Assembly (NCBI GenBank): GCA_002506105.1
Contig: DAWU01000035.1
Coordinates: forward strand, 1-38,848
Reading direction: 5' to 3'
DNA: 38,848 nucleotides
From: Methanolinea sp. UBA275
Lineage (GTDB): Archaea > Halobacteriota > Methanomicrobia > Methanomicrobiales > Methanospirillaceae
Shown: positions 25,212 to 33,435 of the stretch, piece by piece
Numbering within the stretch: the first letter of the stretch is position 1
Layout of the letters: each line of letters starts with the position of its first letter
Program-made: the position numbers and the translations under genes
Notes under the pieces: generated by a model
Database searches by the model: none
The model's input: only the letters and a program-made list of their open reading frames with translations
What the model was told of the DNA's origin: nothing

Positions 25212-25700
25212 TTATTGTCTCTTGCCGAGCTCGTGGTCAAGCCAGAAGAGGTGGCCGACAATGTCACCCATCATTTTTATCTGGGCCTGGATTTCACTGG
25301 CATTCGCTTCTTCTTCAACCTGTTCTTTCACGAACCATCCCAGGAAATTCTGCGTCGCATAATCCTTCTCCTTGATCGAGAGGTCAATGAGGCTGTTGAT
25401 CAACCCGGTCACCTTCTTCTCATGCTCGTAGACCTGGTCAAACACCTCTCCGACGGACTTCCATCCGGTTTTGGGGCCGTCGATCTTTGCCAGTTTGACT
25501 GTCCCACCCGTTTCGATGATGTAGTCAAAAAACTTCATCCCGTGTGCCTTCTCCTCTTCAGCCTGCATCCGGAGCCATTTGGCGAATCCTTTCATGGGTA
25601 TTGACTCGCAATACGCAGACATGGAAAGATAGAGGTACGACGAGTAGAGTTCTGCATTCAGCTGCTTGTTCAGAGCATCTTCAACACTTTTTTTCAGCAA
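25212..25700 (-). CDS. ftn: Ferritin (non-heme)
   Basis: This 162-aa protein stores iron by oxidising Fe(II) inside a 24-subunit shell. The di-iron ferroxidase ligands match bacterial FtnA exactly in position: E17, E50, H53, E94, Q127 and E130. The family's helices are evident (NAELYSSYLYLSMSAY, QAEEEKAHGMKFFDY, LGWFVKEQVEEEANA). The start is TTG at 25700 with a perfect AAGGAGGA about 6 bases upstream. No iron regulator is adjacent. In a strict anaerobe ferritin probably also protects against oxygen and peroxide. Confidence 0.97.
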   Translation of the reverse strand: MLKKSVEDALNKQLNAELYSSYLYLSMSAYCESIPMKGFAKWLRMQAEEEKAHGMKFFDYIIETGGTVKLAKIDGPKTGWKSVGEVFDQVYEHEKKVTGLINSLIDLSIKEKDYATQNFLGWFVKEQVEEEANASEIQAQIKMMGDIVGHLFWLDHELGKRQ

Positions 25701-25938
25701 TGAAATTCCTCCTTATGATGCAGGTATTTTCCCAGGCGGGCATTAATGGTTTTGTTCCTGCCATGGTTATTGGAACTTAATTCTTAAACGGGTGAGTAGT
25801 GTAAGAACAAATAATGACTACAACCTTCTTTTCCTCGATCAAACCAGGCATTTCAGAATTCGCTTCCCTTCATCCAGGATCTGGTAGATGCGGGTAGAGA
25901 ATCCGGGTGTGTTTGAGTAACTGGAAAGAAATGGGTAG

Positions 25939-26679
25939 TTACTCAACCACAACCCTTGCGCTGCTGTCGAATGGATTGGTACGCATTGCAAGAGAGGAGA
26001 GATAGGGATAATTGGCATGGAGATGTTTCATGTAGGAAAGCCATTCCAGTGAGAGAATCCTGTATATCCTTTCAATATCCTTCTGAAGGTGCCTGCAGTC
26101 GTTTTCCGGGAGACCGGATATACATCCCCGCCTTGTCACTTCTTCCGTAAAATGGAACACCGCCCGCAAGAGTTCGGTAAATGACTGGTGTTCCAGGAGC
26201 ATGGGATTTTCGAGGAGCCGAAGCAGAAAATCACGCTTTTCCTTGAGAAACGATCTCATCTCCTCAACATTGATCTGTGAATAGTCGATCTGGAAGTCGT
26301 ATTCTTTCATGACGAGTTCTACTCTGAGGAAATCCTGGTCCTTCCATGTCCCGGTCACCCGCAGGGTGTCCTCGAGAGTTGCAATATTTTTATCCGCATG
26401 GGCAATGGTCTTTAGAAGGTCCGTCCCGGCTTCAGAGAAGAACGTTCCGATTACCATGTTCATCTTTTCCAATCGTTCTTTCCGTGCTCGAACGCTCAGC
26501 AGTTCGTTGAGGACCAGGGTAACAAGAAGCACATTGATGGGAAGAAAACCCAGTGCATTAAAGACATAATAGTATGTGTTCTCCGGATCACCCAGTATAC
26601 AAAATTTGAGGAAATAAATCACGAAGGAGCTGACGAGAAGGATGATACCAAGCTTCAATTGCCAGGAATATTTACTCAT
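25939..26679 (-). CDS. Two-TM membrane protein with cytoplasmic helical domain, hypothetical
   Basis: I do not recognise this 246-aa protein. It begins with two membrane helices, about 9-27 and 36-62 (LGIILLVSSFVIYFLKF and VFNALGFLPINVLLVTLVL), joined by a short polar loop. A large, mostly helical cytoplasmic domain of about 180 residues follows, acidic and rich in leucine, with possible coiled-coil parts (KEKRDFLLRLLENPMLLEHQ). No enzyme motif is visible. The ATG has GTGA shortly upstream. It lies 57 bases downstream of the HPPD-like gene on the same strand, so the two may be co-transcribed. A sensor or scaffold role is possible, without direct support. Confidence 0.7.
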   Translation of the reverse strand: MSKYSWQLKLGIILLVSSFVIYFLKFCILGDPENTYYYVFNALGFLPINVLLVTLVLNELLSVRARKERLEKMNMVIGTFFSEAGTDLLKTIAHADKNIATLEDTLRVTGTWKDQDFLRVELVMKEYDFQIDYSQINVEEMRSFLKEKRDFLLRLLENPMLLEHQSFTELLRAVFHFTEEVTRRGCISGLPENDCRHLQKDIERIYRILSLEWLSYMKHLHANYPYLSSLAMRTNPFDSSARVVVE

Positions 26680-26736
26680 GGTGTCACTCTTCCATGGATG
26701 CTTATCGTTCTGACAGGAAATATATACCGGACTTTT

Positions 26737-27864
26737 TCATTGCCTCCCTGTTGCCCGTGTGAGTGCCTCGACATTGCTCCGGGTGAAAAATCCGTCGAAT
26801 CCTTCATACCGGCGGATATATTCGTTCACGATCAGGGTATGAGGTGAGGGTGAGGAGAATGTCTGCTTGAGCCCCTCATCCGGGGATCCCACAAGATCAA
26901 CGAGGAATTCCATGCCATGAACTTTGAGTTCATGAAAGACCGTGTCGATCTCTTCAGTTCGGAAAGCCATGTGGTGTACCCGCGTTCCGTAGTTGTGGAT
27001 GAACATCTCGGTGGGTCCGGATTCTGCATCCGCCCGATATGGAGTAATTCCCGAGGTAAAGACCATGGCAAAATCATCTCTGCTCAGTCGGGCCACACTC
27101 GTGATCGAGTTGAGAGACTTTACAAAGACCGCAAAGTCAAAATGGTATCCTGTGAGGGAAAGGAATTCGATGATTGCATCGTTCCTCTCAGCAGCCCTCA
27201 CTCTCGTTGCGGTATGATCCAGACCATGTATGTGTGAAAGATGTGGATACTCAGGTTTCGTGAGAGTATGTGGAACATTACCCGACATGGCGTTATACGA
27301 CCTATGCCCGGATCCTTTCCATTCGATAAATCCAAGAGAATTACCAGTAAACCGGGAGGGGTATGTCTGGATGAACCGGTATCCTGGATAATCAAGAACG
27401 GTATCTGACATGAAGCGCACGCCCCTGTCACGCTGGATATCAACGTATTTCTCGATATCCCTGATCATGAAGACAAAGGTTTCAAGCCGGGTGTTAGGAA
27501 GAGCCTGGGTCTTCCCTGCCTGGTTGAAAGGAATAAATGGGTTTATCCCTGAAATCCTGGAACGGAGAAGTAAATCCGGAGAATCGCTGGTGCCAAGCAC
27601 AAACGTGGAAAAAGCAGAATTGATATAATGTTCATTGATCCGAAAGCCGGTATATCCTATGAGTTCCCTGACTGCAGGTTCGAGCCTCTCCGGCTCGGTG
27701 TTGATGATCACCGCATCGAGACCTCCAACCAGCCCTTCGATCCCGGCACTCTTCCTTTCCTCCATCACGGGTGGAAGTCTCCGTGCGAGATCCTCCTCCT
27801 GCCAGTGCATGAAGCGAACGTCAGGGGTTTTCGGGGGTTGTGCATTCAGCTCCGGTCTCATCAT
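26737..27864 (-). CDS. HPPD-like VOC-fold metalloenzyme
   Basis: This 375-aa protein resembles 4-hydroxyphenylpyruvate dioxygenase (HPPD) in its two-domain vicinal-oxygen-chelate layout. The N-terminal VOC domain (about 45-185) starts with GLDAVIINTE. The C-terminal one (about 210-365) holds the likely iron ligands H217 (HGLDHT), H298 (RVHHMAF) and E348 (VNEYIRR), ending like HPPD with GFFTRSNVEAL. The spacing H298 to E348 is 50 residues, shorter than the roughly 80 in classical HPPD, so it is a compact or divergent member. HPPD needs oxygen, which is odd in a methanogen, so another substrate or reaction is likely. ATG 27864 is preferred because GAAAGGAGAG lies just upstream; a GTG at 27891 would place that site inside the gene. 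Confidence 0.78.
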   Translation of the reverse strand: MMRPELNAQPPKTPDVRFMHWQEEDLARRLPPVMEERKSAGIEGLVGGLDAVIINTEPERLEPAVRELIGYTGFRINEHYINSAFSTFVLGTSDSPDLLLRSRISGINPFIPFNQAGKTQALPNTRLETFVFMIRDIEKYVDIQRDRGVRFMSDTVLDYPGYRFIQTYPSRFTGNSLGFIEWKGSGHRSYNAMSGNVPHTLTKPEYPHLSHIHGLDHTATRVRAAERNDAIIEFLSLTGYHFDFAVFVKSLNSITSVARLSRDDFAMVFTSGITPYRADAESGPTEMFIHNYGTRVHHMAFRTEEIDTVFHELKVHGMEFLVDLVGSPDEGLKQTFSSPSPHTLIVNEYIRRYEGFDGFFTRSNVEALTRATGRQ

Positions 27865-27993
27865 TCCGCGGCTCTCCTTTCTGAAGAACACTGTAGGGTA
27901 AGGACAAATATATGTTCTGAACGGGGTCGATGAAAAATGGAAGATACTGGATGCCGGTCTGAGAAGAGCCGGAAGATCCGGATCAGGGCATAG

Positions 27994-28137
27994 TTACTGT
28001 AAATATTTTTCCGGGTCGGAATCGAACTTTTTCTTGCATCCGGGAGCACAGAAATAATAGGTCTTTCCCTTATACTGGCTCGTGAACTTCGCGGTCTTTT
28101 CATCAACAGTCATCTTACAAATGGGATCGATCGCCAT
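27994..28137 (-). CDS. Small YHS-domain metal-binding protein
   Basis: This 47-aa protein is easily missed. It is a minimal YHS domain, with DPICKMTVDEKTA at the N-terminus and YYFCAPGCKKKFDSDPEKYL to the end. The three cysteines C7, C28 and C32 form the usual metal-binding set (C28-x3-C32). YHS domains are often fused to or encoded beside heavy-metal P-type ATPases and are thought to bind or deliver copper or related ions. The ATG lies 4 bases after the copA stop, and AGGTGTGAT at the copA end serves as ribosome binding site, so the protein is made together with CopA. It probably works as its soluble partner in the cytoplasm. Confidence 0.9.
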   Translation of the reverse strand: MAIDPICKMTVDEKTAKFTSQYKGKTYYFCAPGCKKKFDSDPEKYLQ

Positions 28138-28141
28138 GGTA

Positions 28142-30586
28142 TCACACCTGGATTGATTGATATCGTTTTGCGGGAGGCATATACCTTTTCAGGGAAAGAG
28201 AGAGTGCGACAACCGTCACCGAACTCAGTGCCATTGCAAGTGCGGCAAGTTCCGGACGAAGCGTATACCCCCAAATAGGATAGAGTATCCCCGCAGCTAT
28301 CGGGATCAGGGCCGCGTTATATGCAAAAGCCCAGAAGATATTCTGCCGAATACGTGACATCACTTTTCGCGCAAGCTGGAGTGCAGCCACCGAATCAAGG
28401 AGATCGTCCCTGATAAGAACGATATCGCCGCTCTCGATGGCAACGTCTGTCCCGCTGCCGATGGCGATGCCCACATCCGCCCTCGCAAGTGCAGGGGCAT
28501 CATTGATCCCATCACCAACAAAGGCCACTACGTTCCCAGAATTCTGGAGTCTCTGAACCTCCTCTGATTTCTGGCCCGGCAGGACTTCCGCAATCACCTT
28601 TTCGATTCCCAGTGTAGTTCCTACCATTTCAGCCGTCCGCCGGTTATCTCCTGTAATCATGGCCACCTTCATCCCCATCTCCTTTAATGCATCAATCGCA
28701 GAGCCACTCGTTGGTTTCAGCGTATCGGCAATCCCCATCATCCCTGCAAGTTCCCCGCCCACCGCGACAAGGATAACTGTTTTTCCATCCCCTTCCAGAC
28801 TCTGCATCGCAGATTCTGCATTGTTGGGGATATGTATCCCCTGCTCATTGAGGAATGTGCGGTTCCCTATAAAGACTGCCTCTCCAAGAATCCTGGCCGA
28901 TACACCCTTTCCACCGTGAGTATCGAACCCTTCTGCAGAAGCAGCCGCAACACCTTCATCCCTCGCTTTCTTCACGACGGCTTCAGCAAGGGGATGCTGG
29001 GAATTTTTTTCAACGGCTGCGGCAATTCCCAGCAGGGTTGTTGCTGAAAGTTCGTAGGGGATTACATCAGTGACCGAGGGTTCGCCTCTCGTGAGGGTCC
29101 CCGTCTTGTCAAACACTACCATATTGACTCTGTCGGCAACCTCAAGCGCTTCACCGTTTCGAATCAACACACCAAGTTCAGCACCCCTCCCCACTCCAAC
29201 CGTAACCGCAGTCGGAGTGGCGAGACCAAGCGCACAGGGGCAGGCAACAACAAGAATCGATACAAAGGTGGTGAGTGCAAACAGGAGCGTTGATCCCAGG
29301 ATCAGGTACCAGACGAGGAACGAGAGTATGGCAAGAGAAAGAACGCTTGGAATAAAATAGCTGACCGCAACATCAGCAATCCTCTGGACAGGCGGTTTTG
29401 AGCCCTGTGCATCCTCCACGAGGCGAATGATCTGGGCAAGAACGGTATCCTTCCCTACCTTTTCAGCGTTAAACGAGAGAACACTGTTTGTGTTCAAGGT
29501 ACCGGCAACGACCGCCGAGTTTTTTACCTTGAGAACCGGGACCGGTTCACCCGTGATCATGGATTCGTCAACGTAACTCTCCCCCTCGGTCACCCTGCCA
29601 TCAACCGCAATCTTTCCTCCGGGCCTGACCCGGATGATATCGCCGACGCGGACGTCCTCAACAGGGACTTCACGCTCCTCATCTCCCACCACGAGTAATG
29701 CAGTGCCGGGACGCAGACCGACCAGTGCTTTTATAGCTGCAGAGGTTCGCCCTTTTGCCCTTGTCTCGAGGTACCTCCCGAGCATGAGGAATGCGGCCAG
29801 CATGATGGCAGTGTCGTAAAACATGAACTCATGAGTAAGGATGATGCCAAGGGTACCGAGCACGCTTGATACATAGGCAACTCCGGTTCCCATGGCATAC
29901 ATGACGTCCATGTTGAGCGTCCTGTTCTTCAGGGCCATCCGGGCGGCCCGGAAAATGGGGTAGGTCACATATATGAACACGGGAGTGGATACGACCAGCA
30001 TAAGGAGAGACAGTGCATGCATGCTGATCGGGAGCGGGATATACATGAGGAGGAAGAGAGGGATACTCACGCCAAACCCGATCGCGAACCGGCGGAATTT
30101 ATCGTCGAGGTCACGCTGCCTGGCCTTCTCCTCTGCTTCGGTACTCAGCTGGTCAGCGAGTCCAAGGTACTGGTATCCCGCATCCTCGATCACCTTTCTC
30201 ATATCATCGAGGGTGGAGAGTGAGGAATTGTAGGACACATATGCCTTCTCGGTTGCAAGGTTCACCTGTGCATCCAGCACTCCCGGCAATCCTTTTAACG
30301 CGGTCTCGATAGTCTCGACGCAGGTTGCGCAGACCATCCCCCCTACCTTTAATGTAGCTTCCTCGTGGTGCACTTCATAGCCCGCTTCACGTACTGCGTG
30401 TTCCAGATCGGCAAGTGTTGTGGTACGTGCATCATATACGACACGGGCTGTGTCTGTTCCAAAATTGACTTCTGCAGTGTCCGCCTTACCTGAACCTGCA
30501 AGGGATTGTTCAATATTGGCAGCGCAGGTGGCGCAATGCATTCCCGATATCTTCAGTTCCACACGTCTCTTTTCAGGTTCGTTCAA
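28142..30586 (-). CDS. copA: Copper-type P1B ATPase with two HMA domains
   Basis: This 814-aa membrane pump exports Cu(I) or a similar soft metal using ATP. Two N-terminal heavy-metal-associated domains carry GMHCATC (C18, C21) and GMVCATC (C86, C89). The membrane part contains the CPC metal site C449-P-C451 (ACPCALGLATPTAV). The phosphorylation site is D493 in FDKTGTLT. Downstream are the nucleotide-binding HP motif (SQHPLAEAVV) and the hinge GDGINDAPALA. These are the features of a P1B-1-type Cu+ ATPase. The start is TTG at 30586 with GGTGAT 5 bases upstream. The YHS gene follows after 4 bases as an operon. Copper is inferred from motifs; silver or other metals are possible. Confidence 0.96.
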   Translation of the reverse strand: MNEPEKRRVELKISGMHCATCAANIEQSLAGSGKADTAEVNFGTDTARVVYDARTTTLADLEHAVREAGYEVHHEEATLKVGGMVCATCVETIETALKGLPGVLDAQVNLATEKAYVSYNSSLSTLDDMRKVIEDAGYQYLGLADQLSTEAEEKARQRDLDDKFRRFAIGFGVSIPLFLLMYIPLPISMHALSLLMLVVSTPVFIYVTYPIFRAARMALKNRTLNMDVMYAMGTGVAYVSSVLGTLGIILTHEFMFYDTAIMLAAFLMLGRYLETRAKGRTSAAIKALVGLRPGTALLVVGDEEREVPVEDVRVGDIIRVRPGGKIAVDGRVTEGESYVDESMITGEPVPVLKVKNSAVVAGTLNTNSVLSFNAEKVGKDTVLAQIIRLVEDAQGSKPPVQRIADVAVSYFIPSVLSLAILSFLVWYLILGSTLLFALTTFVSILVVACPCALGLATPTAVTVGVGRGAELGVLIRNGEALEVADRVNMVVFDKTGTLTRGEPSVTDVIPYELSATTLLGIAAAVEKNSQHPLAEAVVKKARDEGVAAASAEGFDTHGGKGVSARILGEAVFIGNRTFLNEQGIHIPNNAESAMQSLEGDGKTVILVAVGGELAGMMGIADTLKPTSGSAIDALKEMGMKVAMITGDNRRTAEMVGTTLGIEKVIAEVLPGQKSEEVQRLQNSGNVVAFVGDGINDAPALARADVGIAIGSGTDVAIESGDIVLIRDDLLDSVAALQLARKVMSRIRQNIFWAFAYNAALIPIAAGILYPIWGYTLRPELAALAMALSSVTVVALSLSLKRYMPPAKRYQSIQV

Positions 30587-30686
30587 GGAATCACCAGGGG
30601 AGCGGTTTTTCTAACCCCTCACCTTACTGGCATATATCAAGCACCGGAGTTAATCAAAGTAATTCCCTGGGAGAATGTGTCCTGTC

Positions 30687-31928
30687 TTACGTAAGCGAGA
30701 GGAATAGCCAGTACACCAGGCAATTCACGATTGTTAAGGGTAGCCCCACCCTGAAGAAATCCCAGAACGTGAGGGTATACCCTTTTTTTTCAGCGTTCTG
30801 GATGATGATGACATTACTCGCGGCACCAAGGATGGTGAGATTGCCTGCTATCGTGCTCCCTGCGGCGAGTGCCATTACTCCTTCGAGAGGCATTCCCTGG
30901 TGGGCAATGAGTGGCTGGAACAGGGCCACGAATGGCACGTTTGAGATGAACTGGCTCACGGTCACGCTCGCAGCGAGAATTAACGGAATTGACTGGATGG
31001 CCGAAAAATCCAGCGCTCCCTGGAAGAAACCTGTCAGGTACACGCTCTGCATCAGGATGAACATGGATACGAAGAACAGGAGGGTCGGCCAGTCAATACC
31101 CCTGAGTACCTCTGTCCTTCCCCTGCTGAAAATGAGAATGGGAGCCGACCCTCCAAGTGCAATGAGGGTGAGAGGGATGAGAGCCGACCCTGTACAAACA
31201 CGCCCGATGATGAGGATCAGGATGATTGCCAGGGAGACCCGGCAGAGATCGGCGAGCTTCCTGTCGGTGATCAGATCCCGCGGCATGTCGAACCTGCATT
31301 CCCCCTTCTCTATGGGATTGAGCCATTTGAGGAGAAAGAACGCGGCAAACAGGTTGATCAGAGTTGGAATTCCCAGATAGGTAAGAAATGAAAAAAATGG
31401 CTGGGGTAACCCGCCGTATGTGGCGATCAGGAGGTTCTGGGGGTTGCCTATCGGGCTCATCACGCTTCCAATGGTTACCGCAAAGCAGAGGGCAAGAAGG
31501 GACGTTTTCGGAGAGATGTCGAACCGGCATGCATATGCTATGACCAGCGGGGTGCCGATGATAGCCAGGGTATCATTCATAAGGAGAGCCGAGAAAAGTC
31601 CCATCCCTACAAGGACAAGGAGAATGAACTGGTCCCGCGTATGTGCCAGACGGAAGAGCCTGTCGGCGAGTGTTGGGAGATATCCGCTCCGGTCCATGGC
31701 TTCTCCCACCACAAACATACCGAATAAAAAGAGCATCACATCCGGGTTGACTGATCTGCAGGCATCCAGAGGTGTGATCTGCCCAAGGACCAGCACGGCG
31801 CACGCTCCACCCAGCATTACCTGCCAGATGCGGAGGCGAAATCGTCCAACCTGGCGTATGGCGATCAGGACGAACACTATTACAAGTATAATTACAGGGA
31901 CGGGTAACCCGAACAGGGATAAGGCCAC
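30687..31928 (-). CDS. SLC13/ArsB-type anion permease
   Basis: This 413-aa protein has about ten to twelve membrane helices and belongs to the ion transporter superfamily with ArsB, NhaD and SLC13. Typical segments are the first hairpin region MSPIGNPQNLLIATYGGLP and the second-half repeat SNVPFVALFQPLIAH with GNLTILGAASNVIII. A cytoplasmic loop with FDMPRDLITDRKLADL separates the halves. The substrate could be dicarboxylate, sulfate, arsenite or sodium/proton exchange; motifs do not decide. The start is GTG 31928 with GGTGA about 6 bases upstream, overlapping the arfC stop region, so it is translated from the arfC transcript. The pairing with a riboflavin-pathway gene is probably incidental. 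Confidence 0.87.
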   Translation of the reverse strand: MALSLFGLPVPVIILVIVFVLIAIRQVGRFRLRIWQVMLGGACAVLVLGQITPLDACRSVNPDVMLFLFGMFVVGEAMDRSGYLPTLADRLFRLAHTRDQFILLVLVGMGLFSALLMNDTLAIIGTPLVIAYACRFDISPKTSLLALCFAVTIGSVMSPIGNPQNLLIATYGGLPQPFFSFLTYLGIPTLINLFAAFFLLKWLNPIEKGECRFDMPRDLITDRKLADLCRVSLAIILILIIGRVCTGSALIPLTLIALGGSAPILIFSRGRTEVLRGIDWPTLLFFVSMFILMQSVYLTGFFQGALDFSAIQSIPLILAASVTVSQFISNVPFVALFQPLIAHQGMPLEGVMALAAGSTIAGNLTILGAASNVIIIQNAEKKGYTLTFWDFFRVGLPLTIVNCLVYWLFLSLT

Positions 31929-31934
31929 TCCGGG

Positions 31935-32627
31935 TCACCCGGGTTCATTCTTTCTCACCATCCAGTGGAGCAGGACTCCGTGGTCCATCCTCTCCACAGA
32001 GTAGAGGGTGAGAGAGGGAAAATACTGCTCCTTCACAAATCCGCGCCCGTCAGAGGGAGTTGGCGCCTCCTCGCCTCCGATTACTATGTTTCCAATGAAT
32101 GTTATGAATTCGTCAACAATGCCTTTCTCGAAGAATGACCCAATCAGCCTACCTCCTCCCTCAACCATGAGACGCCTGACTCCCATGTCATAAAGATGGG
32201 CGAGGAGTGTTTCGAGATCCACCGCGCCATTTCCCGCAGGAATCACGCGAGCGGCTGCAGAGAGAGCCCGGCACCGTTCAGGATCAGCATCCTGGCAGCA
32301 TCCGATCACCCTCATCCCGGATCCCTTGCGGAGGATGGATGCATCCAGCGGGATCCTCGCCTTGCAGTCCACGACCACCCTTATTGGATGATCTTCCAGC
32401 CCCCTTGCCCTCCTCGATGCAATAAGTTCCCCGGATTTCACCGTGAGAGAGGGGTCATCCGCAAGCACCGTCCCGATTCCCACCATGATCGCATCGCATC
32501 CTGCTTTCAGCGCATCAACCCTTTTAAAATCCTCTTTCCCGGATATCTTCACCTGTCGGCGTTCGCGGGTCGAGAGTTTTCCATCGGCACTCATCGCGAG
32601 GTTCACGATGACATGGGGTCGGTGCAT
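31935..32627 (-). CDS. arfC: 2,5-diamino-6-(ribosylamino)pyrimidinone 5'-phosphate reductase
   Basis: ArfC reduces the ribosyl side chain to ribityl with NADPH in archaeal riboflavin and F420 precursor synthesis. This 230-aa protein shows the RibD C-terminal/DHFR-like fold with VIVNLAMSADGKLS at the start, CDAIMVGIGTVLADDPSLTV, and the ligand-binding VRRLMVEGGGRLIGSF. Length matches stand-alone archaeal enzymes. ATG 32627 is chosen over a 68-residue upstream extension because a TATA-like element is centred about 28 bases upstream, predicting a leaderless mRNA, and no Shine-Dalgarno sequence is present. The permease gene follows after 6 bases. Confidence 0.93.
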   Translation of the reverse strand: MHRPHVIVNLAMSADGKLSTRERRQVKISGKEDFKRVDALKAGCDAIMVGIGTVLADDPSLTVKSGELIASRRARGLEDHPIRVVVDCKARIPLDASILRKGSGMRVIGCCQDADPERCRALSAAARVIPAGNGAVDLETLLAHLYDMGVRRLMVEGGGRLIGSFFEKGIVDEFITFIGNIVIGGEEAPTPSDGRGFVKEQYFPSLTLYSVERMDHGVLLHWMVRKNEPG

Positions 32628-32651
32628 ATGGTTCAATGTTTGGAATTCGGG

Positions 32652-32657
32652 ATATAT
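32652..32657 (-). promoter_or_regulatory. TATA box of arfC, predicting a leaderless transcript
   Basis: ATATAT on the minus strand is centred about 28 bases upstream of the arfC ATG, the distance expected when transcription starts at the start codon. No ribosome binding site is visible before the ATG, in agreement. Confidence 0.55.
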
Positions 32658-32750
32658 TGAAGGTGACGATACCTGGTCACAGGTGAGCATGACCAGACAC
32701 ACACCTGCATGCCCTTCGCGTTGTTTCACCGATCGCCACAAGTCTGGTGG

Positions 32751-32759
32751 ATTATTATA
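32751..32759 (+). promoter_or_regulatory. TATA box of the isochorismatase-like gene
   Basis: ATTATTATA is centred about 27 bases before the ATG at 32782, suggesting a transcript starting at or just before that ATG. It supports 32782 over the GTG at 32776. Confidence 0.5.
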
Positions 32760-32781
32760 GGGCTGCGATGGAGACGTGAAT

Positions 32782-33372
32782 ATGCATAAAACTACCATGG
32801 GATTACCGGGAAAACCCGCATTGCTAATCATTGATATGCAGAATGATTTTGTGAAACCCGGAGGCCCGCTGCCGGTGGCCGGTGCTCAGGATATCATTCC
32901 AGCAATCGCAGATATCCTGACGATCTTCAGGAGCGCACGGCTCCCAGTATTCCATATCCTGCGTGTTCACCGGTCTTCCGGTGTTGATGTAGAGATAACA
33001 AGGAGAGAGACCTTCAATAATACACCTTTTGCGGTTGAGGGGACGCGTGGAGCAGCTGTTATCCAGGAACTTGCGCCTGAATCTGGGGAGTTCCTTGTGA
33101 AAAAGACCCGGATGAGTGCATTTTTCAATACAGACCTGGACCTGATGCTCAGGAGGCTGTGGATCGGTTCACTCTTTATCGCAGGAATCCAGACTCCGAA
33201 CTGCGTGAGGGCGACGGTCTTTGATGCCATGGCGTATAATTATCATGTCTTCCTTGTCAGGGACGCAGTAGCAGCCAAAAGTATGGAGATCCATCAGGCA
33301 AATATCATCGATATGCAGAACATCGGTATTCGCATTGTGGATGCAAAGGATGTGCGAGCCCTGGTGCGATAA
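32782..33372 (+). CDS. Isochorismatase/nicotinamidase-like cysteine hydrolase
   Basis: This 196-aa cytoplasmic enzyme of the cysteine hydrolase family has the catalytic triad D18 (LLIIDMQNDF), K108 (VKKTRMSAFF) and C141 (AGIQTPNCVRATVFDA). The cis-peptide-type motif GIQTPNC is typical of amidase-type members such as nicotinamidase or ureidoacrylate amidohydrolase, but the substrate cannot be told from sequence by eye. Length is normal. The ATG at 32782 has GGAG 8 bases upstream as well as a TATA element about 27 bases upstream; an in-frame GTG at 32776 has poor spacing. It diverges from arfC over 154 bases and stands alone. Confidence 0.92.
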   Translation: MHKTTMGLPGKPALLIIDMQNDFVKPGGPLPVAGAQDIIPAIADILTIFRSARLPVFHILRVHRSSGVDVEITRRETFNNTPFAVEGTRGAAVIQELAPESGEFLVKKTRMSAFFNTDLDLMLRRLWIGSLFIAGIQTPNCVRATVFDAMAYNYHVFLVRDAVAAKSMEIHQANIIDMQNIGIRIVDAKDVRALVR

Positions 33373-33435
33373 GGATCCCGTTTCCTTACATCCCAAGGTG
33401 CGCATGGTACCGCAGGCATCCCCATGCTTTCTCCG

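Noticed and set aside
32628..32831. 68-residue N-terminal extension of ArfC
   Set aside because: It crosses the TATA element of arfC and the divergent promoter, and the family begins at the ATG at 32627.
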